Assembly (NCBI GenBank): GCA_013397115.1
Contig: VWZW01004324.1
Span: forward strand, 1,914,993-1,978,992
DNA from: Edolisoma coerulescens
Lineage: Eukaryota > Chordata > Aves > Passeriformes > Campephagidae
DNA: 64,000 bases
Direction: 5' to 3'
Shown: one piece after another, positions 51,824 to 63,504 of the stretch
How positions within the stretch are numbered: the first letter of the stretch is position 1
Layout: the number at the start of each line of letters is the position of its first letter
Translations under genes and position numbers: made by a program
The notes under the pieces: generated by a model
The model's input: the letters and a program-made list of their open reading frames with translations, nothing else
Told to the model about the DNA's origin: nothing
The model's database searches: none

Positions 51824-52253
51824 TATGCACATCTATAACTGGGTACCTCTTGCATACCTTGGAAGCATAAAAATGCCCATTAAGTTCAGTGATGGACAGT
51901 CAATTATTTGTGTTTGAAATTTGTGCTTGAACAAGTCTGTTGATCAGGTTCAACTAGGTAAAAAAAAAAGCTGAACTTATTCACAGTGATTTAACTCCAG
52001 TGACATTAATGAAAGTGCACTGATGGAGAGAACAACCAGAATTAGACTGTGTAGTATGATGCATTGCCCTTTCAGACAGCTTCACAAATGGTGAGTCCTA
52101 TATCTGCACAGAGTTTATGTTACATTTAGGCTCTTGTCAAGGAATCCAGTCTGTGTGGGAAGTCTTTCATGGGTGCACAGAATTCCATTAATGACAGCAA
52201 GGGCCCATCCAGGCAGCAGGACATGCAGGTGTCCAGGTAAAGGGTAGTAGGGC
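51824..52253. other. Unique non-coding sequence
   Basis: Nothing recognised between the LTR and the palindromes. Confidence 0.55.
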
Positions 52254-52283
52254 ATACATTAATTAATTAATTAATTAATGTAT
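52254..52283. repeat. 30-bp perfect palindrome of (TTAA)n
   Basis: ATACATT, four further AATT units and AATGTAT read the same on both strands across 52254-52283, centred between 52268 and 52269. It overlaps the next palindrome by three bases. Confidence 0.95.
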
Positions 52284-52300
52284 TTATTTATAAATAAATA
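52281..52300. repeat. 20-bp perfect palindrome of (TTTA)n/(TAAA)n
   Basis: TATTTATTTA followed by its exact reverse complement, centred between 52290 and 52291. Confidence 0.95.
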
Positions 52301-55300
52301 AACAAAATGTCATCATTAGTTGCAAAAATGTTTTATTTCCAGGTTGAAAGAAAGCAGCTTTCACACATTGTGCCGTGGCACTTCAAGACAGCTCTGAGTG
52401 TCTTATCAAGCCGATGACACTAAGATAGTGGAGGGTCAGATGGAAATTATGTGCCTGGATTTTTGCCAGAGCTACTGAATCACATGCTTGGTTCTTTCTA
52501 AAAGCAGTTGGGATCTTTGGAACCTTGTACCATTAAAGCTGTACTGGCCATTAGCATGGTGCTCACTTTACATAGCCAACTATGAAATAGGTGGATGGTT
52601 CCTTTTTTCTGGCCTTCTTTATCATCCATGTGTCTGGAAATTCAAGTGAGGCAGAGATTATTCCCCCGTCCCATGCAAACAGGTGCTCTGTGCCATGGTG
52701 CATCTGTGGCTGTACTTTCTAATGTCTTTCAGGTAAGAAATCTGCGTTCAGAACCTGCTTTTGAGAGCTCAATCAAAGGGAAGAAAACCCTTTACTGACA
52801 GCACACTCCTGTGTGCTAATTAACTGACAGGCAGAGGAGGCGGGAACTGTCCTTGTACCCTTTTTTAATCAGTTGGTGGTGGAAATCTGAGATTCTTCCT
52901 CATCATGGCAACAAGTGGAAAAATATAGCAGAAAGAGGAGCATATTTTCTGTGCCGACTTGCAAGTGCGACAAAGGTCTGACTCGCTTGTAAAGCCTCTG
53001 CCACTGCAGTGGCAGCTCAGGGGAGCTGGGCTGTTGTAGTGAGTGTGATTATTTGCAGCCTGTGTATGCCCATGTGTGCCTCTGTAGCCCTCCATCGGGG
53101 CTGCCAATGTCTTTTCTTTGCAACGCCCCTTGTGCTCCACTCTAACAATAATCTCACTGCAGAGCTTTGGCTGGCACCTCGCTCGTGACTGCTAGGCAGG
53201 GCACTGTTTGAAATTAGATACAACAGGCCACTTTCAGAGTGAATGCTGAGCCTGCAATTATAAATTCAAGCCTACAAAACCACAGCTGCAGCATGGTTAG
53301 AATGGTTTCTCAGAGGTGTTCTTGCAGCAGAGTGTGGCTGGGCGCGATGACTGGTGTGTGGGGTAGGTAAACTCATACCTCTAGCTCTTCATTTGTGGTC
53401 TCAGGCTGTGATCGGACATGTTATTCCAGATAGAGTTGAGCCAGGGTAAGATGCTATTGTCCCTGTCTGCTTGTCATGATTCTCCTTACTACTCTGAGTA
53501 CTCCCATCCCTATACCTCCTGAAATAACTACTTATGCAGTCACTTCCTACCCTGAACTTCCCTCCCTACCAAATGATGGGGGTTTAAACTTAACAATGTA
53601 AGCAGCATTTATTTATTTATCTATTGACTGATTGATTTTCTGAACTGTATGTTTTTGGAAGGGGTGGTTTAAGGTTGGTCTATACCAGTGGGTTGGTGAG
53701 AGGAATTATACCAATTTACCATTCCCAAGTGAAGACAGACCCACTTTTACCACTAACATGGCCAGACACTCCTGCTGCTTCTCTTGTGCTAGGCTCAGGT
53801 GCTGATCATATCCGTGCATGAACCTTTTGCTAACTGAATGAGCCGACTCAGCTCTCCAGGAGGGTTAGGTGAGCACAAGAACTGGTGAAGGAAAGGACTG
53901 GACTGTGCAGCTGGGGCAGAGACAAAGGAGTACAACCATATGCTGACAGCACATGCCTACAGACGTGAGCAGATGAGGCAACCCTGGGAGCTGTAGAGAA
54001 CAACTCTTGTACAGTTCCACTGCTAGATCTGAAGGAGTGGCAACTTCAGGATATGGGAAGAGGTTGATGATGAGTTGATGACCCTCCTACTAAGGCTTCT
54101 GGACGCCCAGCAACTTATTAACTGTTCAGTGAGGTAGAGATCACTAAATGCAGCCTTTTGAGAGACTGGTCAGGAGTTTGTAGCTTCTCCAGGCTGCAGC
54201 TGGAAATACAATCTGCATTTGGAAGCATGTGAAGTTGTTTGGTTAAAGCTCTTGAGCATGCTTCATTGGAGGGGTGCCTCAACAGTGCCTGTTTCTTTGC
54301 GGTTTGATGGGATTCTGGTGGGAAAAGGAAATGCAGCTACTGCTGGCTCCTGCCTGGGTCCTCTCCCCATGCCAGATCAGAGTGGCTTGGCAGACAGCTG
54401 ATCCAGTGAACTGCAAATACGAACTGCTCCACAAGTGATGACGAGCATGAAAGAGAGGAATAGTAACCATGGAATTTAATTACAACATTTGAATTAGTTT
54501 GCTTATCTATGCCCTGCAACTTCAGACTCCTCAGTCTCCTAGAGAAGAATGGGGAGTTGTCTGTGACCTGCTCAAGACATCTCTCAGAGCAGATGTGCAT
54601 GTGTGTGCCACTGAGTGGCAGATGAACATCTTTGCTCTTCTAGCTCAAAAGCGTGGGTAAATGAGAGGACTAAGCTCTGATTTTCTTCAATTTTCAACTC
54701 AGGCATGTCTTTGTAACCCAGCATGCTCCTATTTATACTGATAAATGCCAGCTCAGCAGTGATGAGCAGATGATTTCCCACTCTCCCTGGTGCTTAAGCT
54801 GGGACATTTTGTTACAAGTGATTAGGCCATTAACTCACCAACTCCAAACAGGACTAAGAAGGAATTAAATGCTGTGGGAAAGATGTATTCAGTGGCGTTT
54901 TAACTTGCTCTGTTCCTCAGGGCAAGATCCATAAGCCTCTTGGTTGTAGCCAGAGACCTGTTAAATAAACCCTGACCCTGGGCACTTCATTGGTGAAAGC
55001 ATTGTGCAATTTCACCTACTCTTTCCATCAGACTTTTAAGACATCTCCTGTGTAGTCTCACCCTTCATAGGAGCTGAGAAATACAGTAGCTATAAAACTT
55101 GAGGAGTAATGAAGCTCATCCCTAATTGAAATGAACACCTCAGATTATATGTTGGAGCTTCCTGTTTTATTAGAGGCTGTTCCCTCCCCCTGTGTTGTCG
55201 TTGAAGAGGTTACACCATGGATTTGCAACTTCCCCAAATAATGAGGACTTTCTGGTGGAAAGACCTGGGCTGGAGGAGTGAGAAGCCTGAGAAACTCGAC

Positions 55301-55855
55301 ATCCCAAATACCCCATCTCCCACACACCCAGGGTGTGTGCGAGCCTGGAGGATTTCCGCAGAGGGAGGTGGTGATAAGGCAGTCCTGTTTCACAGCCCAG
55401 CTGGTGTGGAGCTGCGAGATTCCTTCAGCAGAGAGTTTCACTGATCCCTGCCCAAGATCGCTGCCCATGGGCCAGCCCAGTGGGGAACACGCCTGGCCCT
55501 TCCAACCCCACTGCAGGACAAACTGCCAGTGCAGCTGTAACCTCAACCCCAAGAGTCCAGAGAGGGATGTGGCTTGAGCTCATGGCTCAGCTCTGTGCCT
55601 GCCATGCTCTTTGGGGAGAGGAGGGCAGCACTGCAGTCCCCACCCAAAATTTTCTATTTCTTCCATTTTCCAGCCTTTCTCTTCCTTGAAGAGAACTGAT
55701 GAGCCAGATTCCCTAAAAAGGTCCTGACACCCTTCTCCCAGCGGCTCTGGCCTCCCCTCACCCTCTGCCCTTGCATAGGGCCCATGGCTCTGTGGGCAAC
55801 CTGTGCACCTCACCTGTGGCAGACAGCCCCAAGAACACAGGGTTAGGATAATAAA
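52301..55855. other. Unique non-coding sequence
   Basis: (TTTA)n-like stretch at 53608-53636. 55140-55800 is GC-richer, with overlapping frames of 135 (-), 99 (+), 77 (-) and 75 (+) codons, a pattern expected by chance in GC-rich DNA. No domain seen. Confidence 0.5.
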
Positions 55856-55925
55856 GTCATGGAATCATCAAGGTTGGAAAAGTCCTCCAAGGTCATTGAG
55901 TCCAGCTGCTAACCTAGCACTGCCA
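55856..55925 (-). mobile_element. CR1 LINE 3' end, very short
   Basis: Plus-strand GTCATGGAATCATCAAGGTT, then GGAAAAGTCCTCCAAGGTCA and TTGAGTCCAGCTGCTAACC: the minus-strand end of a CR1 copy of the 'GGTTGGAAAAGACCTCCAAG' type. Homology fades by about 55925. Confidence 0.85.
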
Positions 55926-58573
55926 AGGAAAGCCAGCTCCCCATCTCTGTCAGCTGCCTGTTGCCCTTTCAGGATTTATTTTGCACCACTTTTGTAATTA
56001 AAATGTGTTAGAAAGGATGTGCAGGCTCTTTACTTTTTTGCAGAAGGACTTGGCTTTTTTCCATGTGTTCATGCTGTGGGCTGTGTGAAGGAAAGCAGAG
56101 TGGAGTCTGCTGTGATCTCATGCTTGGCTTTCACCAGCTTCTCTCTAGAGACACACAAAATTTTGACTAGCAAGCAGGGGCTTTACAAAATCTTGAAGAT
56201 CTGTGAAACATTCTATAGAACAGAGAGTGTGGAGAGGTGATGCAGTGGTTCTCAGCTTCTCATCTGAATTTTGTAGCTGAACCTAATTTTTGGCTTTAGG
56301 TTCAGTGTGCCCATCTCGGAAGTGGGTTCAGGAATGCTAAGGTGGACTCCTTCAGCGCAGCTTGTTCCCATTTCCAAAGCTTATCTTGTAGGAGATGTGA
56401 GGAGAGACCTTCATCAAGCAAAAGGCCAAACTGTTCCTGTCTCTGTAGGTAATGTGCTCACAGACTCACTGCAGCAGAGGTGGGAAGGTGAGCTCTAAGA
56501 GGTTGCTCTTCAGCTGGCAACAGGCCTCTGCAAAGGGAATGGCTCTACACAGTGCATCATTTTGCTGTTTCCTTGCAGTGACATGGCCATGGGTGGTGTG
56601 ATGGTTGCAAATTAATTTAATTCCCTGTCTTAAAAACAGCAGGGAAGCATTAGATAATGAAGGCGACACAGCCTCCATGCCTCCTGTAAATGGGTGCAAA
56701 AGAGAACCTTGTGCTTCCTCTCACTGTGATCAGTGCCATTCAGAGGGTTTTAATGAGTTACGCAGAAAAAGTTAGGACCAAAACAAGGAAAAAAAAATCC
56801 AAAACTCTCCCTTCTGTGAAAGCAGAGTCACAACAATTCGCTGAATCTAGATAGTCAGGACTGGAAAAGAAAATGGCCTCACCCATAATTTATGGCTCAC
56901 TATATAGCCACAGAAGCTTTGCTGCTTGCAAATACGACCCTTAGTGGGTTATTAACCTGAGTCTCAAGAGGCTCACGTTAACGCATTCATCCTGTTAATT
57001 AATTAGCTGAAATATTCATGCCTTCCTCTGATGCTAGCTTGCAAAGGGTAACATGAATTTTGATTATACTTAATCCCATATGAAATACAACAGACGCTCA
57101 CACTATGTAAACACTGACGGGCAACTTAGAAACCTCTGTGATCCAACAGGATCTGATCACAAGTGCTGGTGTCTGGCAATCTGAAAAAATATTTCAACAC
57201 AGAACTGCCATGGTATTAAAAATTAAGTGGTGTTTGTTTCATCATAGGCTTGTTTTTGGCAGCAATGGAAGCAGTTGTAATGCTAACACCAGTCAGGCAG
57301 TCATGTTAGAGAGGCATTATCAATACACTTTTCAAACTTTCTTTGTGGAAGAGACATAAGTTTATTTGCATCCAGAAGCCTGCCATCTACACAGCTGCTA
57401 TAAAGCCTTGGCAGTGAATAGCTGACTTCGAATGTCCTGCTACACACCTTTCCCAAACATTTGATACACAGCAGGTGAATGTGAAAGGCTTATCAGTCCA
57501 ACCCAGCGTTATTTCCTGTCATAACTTTGCACAACAAAGGAAGTTTCTGTCCTTGCTGAGCTTTGGTGTTGCGATATGTACTGAGGTTCCTTCAGACAAA
57601 CCACCTTAATCCTTGGGAAGCCGATATCACAGAGAAAGGGACAGGGATATTGGTTCTGCTAACTGCAATTTTATCAGCACCCAGCTATATCAAAGTGTTT
57701 GGGGTGCAACATGGGAGGCAGTACAAGAGATGGAGGGATGCTTGCCCAAGCTTCTACTTCAGCAGAATAAAAAGAGAGCCTGGACCACATTTCCAGTGTT
57801 ACATTTTAGTTTCCCAGTGCTATGAAACAGGAAGCAAAAAGAAAGACTGAGACTTACATTTAAACCTATTTGGTTAGAACTTCTTTTCGGGAGAGATCTT
57901 GTGAGGAAGATGAAGGGGCGATGGATTGACCACTATGCCACCAGTATTTTCTGCCTTAGGAAACTTCTGGGACTTCATAGTACAGGTAGATGGGTTCTGC
58001 AATTCCCTGTGTATTTAGCATAGGCATGGCAGGGAGGAAAAAATTCATCCATTTAAAGGGGACTTGAGATCTGCTGCTTTTGTGTGAATGGCAAATGCAG
58101 AAAGAGAGTTGGACTTCCTGTGGTTTCATGACAATAGAAATGCACTTGCTGATCTTGTCAGCCCCCAGATCTGCCCTTGCAATGCTGTTAGGGCTGACAG
58201 AAGGTCTGCTCCTCCTCTTCCCCACCAGTCCCATCTGAGGAGGGTGAGCACACTCTTGTTCCTTATCCTCACCTGTAATCAGAGGCTGGGATGAGTAGAT
58301 ACTGACCCTATCTCAAATAGATAAGGGGCATAAAGTGGCAGTGCAAGCCAGTACGGCAAGCACTAATCTAAGCACATTTGCCCTTGGCTATTCTTCCTCC
58401 TCCTGAGGAGCTGAGAGTCCCTGTCCTGCCCTATGCCTGCTGGGGGATCCTCCATCACAGAGCAGAGCAGCTGGGGGATCACAGCCTCCACAGGCCATTA
58501 TGGTGTGCACATCCCTTCAGCTGTGCTGGAGGAAAAGACATGTGAAAAGAAGGGAAAATAATTCTTCTGCAGA
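55926..58573. other. Unique non-coding sequence
   Basis: 56900-57110 is AT-rich with GTTAATTAATTAGC and ATATTCATGC, suggestive of a regulatory element but unproven. 57563-57850 has two overlapping plus frames (95 and 70 codons) with no domain. Confidence 0.5.
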
Positions 58574-58874
58574 TCATAGAAGCACAGAATCATAGATTAT
58601 CCTGAATTTGAAGGGAACCACAAGGATGATCAAGGCCAGCTTCTGGCCCTGCACAAGACAGCCCCAAGAATCGCACCATGTGCCTGAGACTGCTGTCCAA
58701 TGCTTTTCCTAATATCCAACCTAAACTTCCCCTGAAACATCTTCATGCTGTTCCCTGGGATCCTGTCACCAGTCACCATAGAGAAGAGATCAGTGTCTGC
58801 CCCTCCACTTTCCCCCATGAGGAAGCTGTAGACAGCGGTGATCTTCCCTCAGTCTCCCCTTCTCCAGGCTGCTG
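58574..58874 (-). mobile_element. CR1 LINE 3' part with internal deletion
   Basis: Plus-strand CATAGAAGCACAGAATCATAG (octamer tail), GAAGGGAACCACAAGGATGA, CAAGAATCGCACCATGTGCC, then CTTTTCCTAATATCCAACC and AGAGAAGAGATCAGTGTCTG, ending at CTTCTCCAGGCTG near 58870. Between GTCCAATGC and TTTTCCTAATATCC (about 58698-58704) roughly 100 bases expected in CR1 are missing. Confidence 0.93.
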
Positions 58875-59833
58875 ATGCCTTACTTTTGAAGTGTGACTTC
58901 AGCGCTCATGAGCATAAACGTAAATTTAACCACATACATTTTTTTAAAACGTCAAGGACTTGGGCTGAGTCACCTTTGCCAGATATTAGGCAAAATGTGG
59001 GAAGATTTGACTGAGGGAGGAGCCTGTAAAAAATTGTGTGTGTATGTGTGCACATATAAGCCCATACATGTACACATATCTGCCTTGGAGATGCAGTGCC
59101 TTACACAAGGGTAGAAAGAGGCGTCTTCTGCAAGGGGTTTTATTCTTTCAAATGAAGTCAATGAGAGAGTGTGTGCTAAATGGAGGTTTGTCTGCATACA
59201 CAAATTGTTACAATTTAACTAAATAGGTTTCTAAATTAATTTAGTTAAGTCAGTACAACCCCTTTAGTAGCTAACATTGATTCAGCTTAATTGAGTTTGT
59301 TCCTAAATTAAGCTAAATCAGCATAAAGCACTCATCAACCAATTTGAGCATTAAGGGCTGGCAATTTCTGCATGTAAGCCAGGCCTGGGTGAGCTGGGGG
59401 GGTATCCTGATACCCCAGTGTCCCAGTATCCTCTGATGGTGAAGTGACCAGGTAGTGCTGCTCTACCTCCTTGGTGGAGGTGACTTTGGGACAGCCACCT
59501 TGAGGAACACAACATCAGGATCTTTACTTGTTCTTGGTCCTAAACAGGGGTCTTAATGGGTGACTTTGTAATATCATTAGAGGTCAGTGTCACTTGGGAG
59601 CTTCTTCCATGACAATTATGTGTCAAGTAAACAACAAAAGGTTTTATTGCAAGACATTGGTAGTGGATTTCAACCAGAGAAATATAGTCACAACTTAAAG
59701 TGCTCCAGACCCATTTTTGAGGAGACAGTAGCACAAATTCCCTTGTTTTTCTTTTGACCTGGAAAGCAAAACTCTTAAATTTGTGGGTTGACAATATCTC
59801 CTTTATGTTCAAAGAAATATAAAGCATTGCTCG
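58875..59833. other. Unique non-coding sequence
   Basis: Short TG-rich stretch at 59035-59052. Two overlapping frames at 58893-59226 reflect this. Nothing else recognised. Confidence 0.55.
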
Positions 59834-59850
59834 AAAAAAAAAAAAAAAAA
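59834..59850 (+). repeat. Poly-A run (A17)
   Basis: Seventeen As after GCATTGCTCG. AATATAAA lies 16 bases upstream, but no retrocopied gene is recognisable before it. Confidence 0.9.
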
Positions 59851-61182
59851 GATGTAAAGTGCAGACAGAGCTGGCTTTTCACTGTATTATTTCCTCCAGA
59901 AGTTTTTCTTGGATATTGCTTTAGTGTGTATTAATAATGGGACAATATTTCTTTATAGGGTGTATAATTCAATGAAACATATTAATGAGACAGTCACTTT
60001 AAAGCAAACATAGTCCTCACATCCAGTGTCAGAAAAGAAAATGTTTTGCTTTGCGGAAGAATCTAATATGTGTTAGCCAGAAGCTGACTTTTAACCAGGG
60101 TAACATAAAAGCTACTGTAAATGGTACTGGAAAACCAAGGGAAAAAAAGCCCCTCCTTTCGTATTCCCTGAGAAATGTTGGTTCATTGTGTTGGCTTTAA
60201 GGCAGAGTACTACAATCCAGCCCATAGGGTAAGTGGATGTGTCTGTAATAGGTCATTTGGCTTCAAATGAGTATTCCCACTTCCATCCCTTTTTTTTTTT
60301 TTAGTAAAGTAGGATTTCTGTCTGACAGGTCAGACTGGAAGTGAAAGAAGAGAACAGCAAAGGGGGACTGAGCTCTGTTTTTACACCAAAGGCTTTGTGG
60401 GCTTTTATAGCAGGAAGGTCTTTAAGACTTTGAGGACTTCAAGAGATCATGAAGGCAGGACAGCAGCAGAACTGCCTCTTCAAGGGCCCCCTAAATGGTT
60501 TCACGTCAGGCACGTGTTGTGGACAACAGAAGGTCCTTGTTTAGTAATGAAGAAAAAGCCAGCAGTTTTGCTTCTCCACAGCCAGATTTTTAAGCCGTAA
60601 TTGGATCTTGTAACACTGCCAAGGTAAAGGCAGAGGGCCACGACAGGGAAGCCTGACACTGCAAGTGAACTGAAACTAAATATAGTTCTCATGCAGTTTA
60701 AAAAAACACACATCAAAGCCCAGAGAACCCAGCCCCATGTGAGGCTCTTGCAATGGAACAAAATGAGAAAACGACGATGATAACATATGTATTTTACTGT
60801 GGAGCTACAGGCAGGCAAATGAAATAATCTGAGAGTGGCTTTAGCTGGTTGTGATTAAAGATCATTATGCGCCAAGCAATCCGAGACAGAATCCAAAGCC
60901 TGGCTGCTGAGAATGCTCTTGGGCAGAGGGAGCTGGGTGAGCCCCGCGCAGGCACGGGGGCAGTGGGTGCTGGGCATGGCCATGCTTGGTAAGAAGCTGG
61001 CGTGCATGTCTCTGCTGGCAGACCAACATGGTCTGGGGCTGCACAGGGAGATCCTATCAGTGCCCCTGGGGTAGCAGACCTGTTTCATACAGGCTGTTTC
61101 AATTGCTGGACATCTGCAAAGCTCCTTTCCAAATGACAGTCGTGTGCACTGCCATGTCTCCTTGAGGGCTGCAATGCCAGCC
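59851..61182. other. Unique non-coding sequence
   Basis: T13 at 60290-60302. A 105-codon minus frame (60501-60818) and a 77-codon minus frame (60855-61088) are unrecognised. Confidence 0.55.
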
Positions 61183-61600
61183 TGTCCTGGTTCCAGTCAG
61201 GACAGGGTTAACTTTTGCAGTAGCCAGGAGCAAGGAGTAGCCAGGGGACCTGGATTATTCTGTACCACATCAAGTCATTTTCCAGGCACGGGGGAATGGG
61301 TCCCTTTGTGTTTGGGGTAGTGTGACGAGTGAGTGGTTGGGTATTGTTGGGGGTGACAACCCACATGTGAATAATTCATTTCTTGTACACAACGGTATTG
61401 TTGCTGTTACTGTTTGTTTTCTTATCTCATTGCTGTTTCCAGTAAATTTTTCTCATCTTAACCCATGATCTTTACCTTTTTTGTCTCCAAGTCTCCTCTC
61501 AAGCCTGCCACAAGGGAAGGGGGAGAGTGAGCGAGAGGTGCATGGTTTGGAACGATTTCAGTGGGAACACTAAACTGGAGAATACCATTCCCAAATTTCA
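61183..61600 (+). mobile_element. Degenerate solo LTR, plus strand
   Basis: Begins TGTCCTGGTTCCAGTCAGGA, then CAGGGTTAACTTTTGCAGTAG, the same type of U3 start as the 51.2-kb LTR but clearly a different subfamily. Later blocks include TCATCTTAACCCATGATCTT and AGTGAGCGAGAGGTGCATGG, which match the U5 side. The central U3, including a TATA box, is missing or unrecognisable. The 3' end is uncertain and I could not find a target-site duplication. No internal retroviral sequence remains. Confidence 0.75.
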
Positions 61601-62974
61601 AGGTTATGTGGTTCTTGCTGCACTCTAAGTGGTTTGTCTGGGTATTTGCTAAGTCATCCCAGAGTACCAAATATCTGTAGCAAACTCAAGCAGTGTGTGC
61701 AAAGGCCAGAGTTCTGTGAATATGGACTTGGCTGTCTTGGTTATCATCTGCTAGTGGTCTAAAAGCCCAGTTAAAGAATACTGATGGGTAGAAAACAGAT
61801 GGAAACAATAGCCAAAGAGAGGGTTAATTTTTCCTGAGGTTAAGAGGTTGGACCAGTCAACTTGCAGATATTCCTCCTAGCCCTACACACTACAAAGTTT
61901 GGATGACAATCTTTGGATGGCCCTCTAAGGCCAGGTTTATTCAGAATTTGGTTGGTACCATTACTCAGACCAGAAGTTATCTGGCACACGGGAGTCTGGA
62001 TTGAGGCTCAGATAGCCCTTCCCCTCACCCAGATGATATGTGTTCTTCAGTTTAGTGAGGACCACAAAAGTGGAAACAAAATAAAAATTGTAATGAACCT
62101 CCGAGATATTTTCCAGCGTGGGAAAGCAAAACCATTAGAAGTGGGACGCTTTAAGAGTGTTTTGCATTCAAATTACACCTTTTATCCTAAGAGATCAAGT
62201 ACTTCACACATAACTACAATCAGCACCCCGCTCAATGCAGCCATTTCTGAGGTGGAGCACAAGAGAGGAAGATCAAATGTCTAAAGACACAGGGCCAAAA
62301 ATACTCACAGGAAAAGTGAGCATCTCTAAAAGTCCATGAAAGCAATGGCACCTAGAAAACCTATGGAAGGTACAGTGGGATCACCTTAATCTATTGAAGT
62401 GGAGAATAGAAGTGGTTTTAATCCAGTGGGAAGTGCTGTAGATATTTTCCCTGCCAGGAAGGCTTCCAAATCCTCTTCCAAGAGATGCAGGAGATTTATA
62501 TTGCACGTGAAAGGTCTGTCTGGCCAGAAGGAATTGCACGCTTGACTTCTGAAAAGAAACACTAAGGAAATAGAGTTTTCATGAAGAAAGCATCTGTTAG
62601 CTTTCATTCTTCCCTTTCATGGGAAAAAATGTGTTATGAAAAAATGAGGTTTTCCTCATATGGTCAATGAGGAGCTGCAGCCCTTTAGCTTACTCCTTCT
62701 CTCTAATATACAAGGGGATTCCACAGTCATGTTGCTGTTAAATCAGTTGGTGTTTACCCAGGGCAAACCTGTATGTGGGGGTCCATCCAAGAAATTATGT
62801 AGTGTCTTTGTTTATCTGTTGCAATGCAGGGTTTCCAGCTTTTCAGCAACCTGCATGCCACAACTAAGGGTGTTGGTTTTTGTTTGTTTTGTTTCAGTTT
62901 GGTTTGGTTCTTTTTGACTATGTGTGTCCCCGCATGCAACTTTTTGGAGAGCAAGCCCTTCCTACACCCTTTCA
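61601..62974. other. Unique non-coding sequence
   Basis: A 123-codon plus frame (61913-62284) has no known domain. T/G-rich low complexity at 62873-62915. Confidence 0.5.
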
Positions 62975-63035
62975 GGAGCTGGACTTGATGATCTTTGTGG
63001 GTCCCTTCCAACACAGGATATTCTGTGATTCTATG
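62975..63035 (+). mobile_element. CR1 LINE extreme 3' end (fragment)
   Basis: GGAGCTGGACTTGATGATC, TTTGTGGGTCCCTTCCAACA, GGATATTCTGTGATTCTATG: about 60 bases of the plus-strand CR1 terminus with two octamer units. Homology does not extend clearly to the left. Confidence 0.88.
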
Positions 63036-63504
63036 TCTTACCAAAATTTTTAATATAATGTAATCTATTAAACTTTATCCATTTCATTCCTAAAAGAAAA
63101 TAATAAAAGACATAACACATAGAGGCAGAACTATAACCTTAGTGGCAGTCTTGTGGGGCACACCATGGGAGCTGACAAATGGTGTGGAAGATTTGTACAA
63201 GAGATACAAAAGAGGACAAGGGAGACACTGGGTACCAAGCACTACTGTTTGGGAAAGAACAGGAGAGAGATCAGTTGAACATTTCTAGTAAAGGAAGAAA
63301 ACCAGGGACAATTACCAGGGATTTTGATTGCTGATCAACACATTGGGACAGGAAGTGGCTATTTTTTTTCCCTGAGCAATAGGAGGAGACATCAGTAGGA
63401 CAACTCTTTCAGCAGTAAGATGTGATAACTGCTTTGATACCTCCACCAAGAGCAGCACAGCTAGATATAGATGAGCTGTTATGTTCCTCGATGTGGCCAA
63501 GATG
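63036..63504. other. Non-coding sequence, possibly decayed LINE
   Basis: Purine-rich, no certain family. It may include the upstream endonuclease region of the CR1-like relic that follows, but I could not align it by eye. Confidence 0.4.

Noticed and set aside
55145..55552. 135-codon minus-strand frame
   Set aside because: GC-rich stretch open in several frames at once; W- and Q-rich translation matches no family.
56245..56275. CAGTGGTTCTCAGCTTCT resembling a hAT (Charlie-type) terminal repeat
   Set aside because: Only one end, no partner inverted repeat, and similar TGGTTCTCAA strings occur elsewhere (22047, 32923) without an element.
59540..59850. Retrocopied gene ending in the A17 run
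   Set aside because: No coding match, no clear target-site duplication, and bird LINEs of the CR1 type rarely make poly-A retrocopies.
51228..61600. The two TGTCCTGG LTRs as 5' and 3' ends of one provirus
   Set aside because: They belong to different subfamilies, and the roughly 9.4 kb between them shows CR1 copies and unique sequence but no gag, pol or env.
61849..61890. GAGGTTGGACCAGTCAAC resembling a CR1 end
   Set aside because: No octamer tail or following CR1 block.
61913..62284. 123-codon plus-strand frame
   Set aside because: No recognisable motif, and not linked to the nearby LTR by any retroviral signature.
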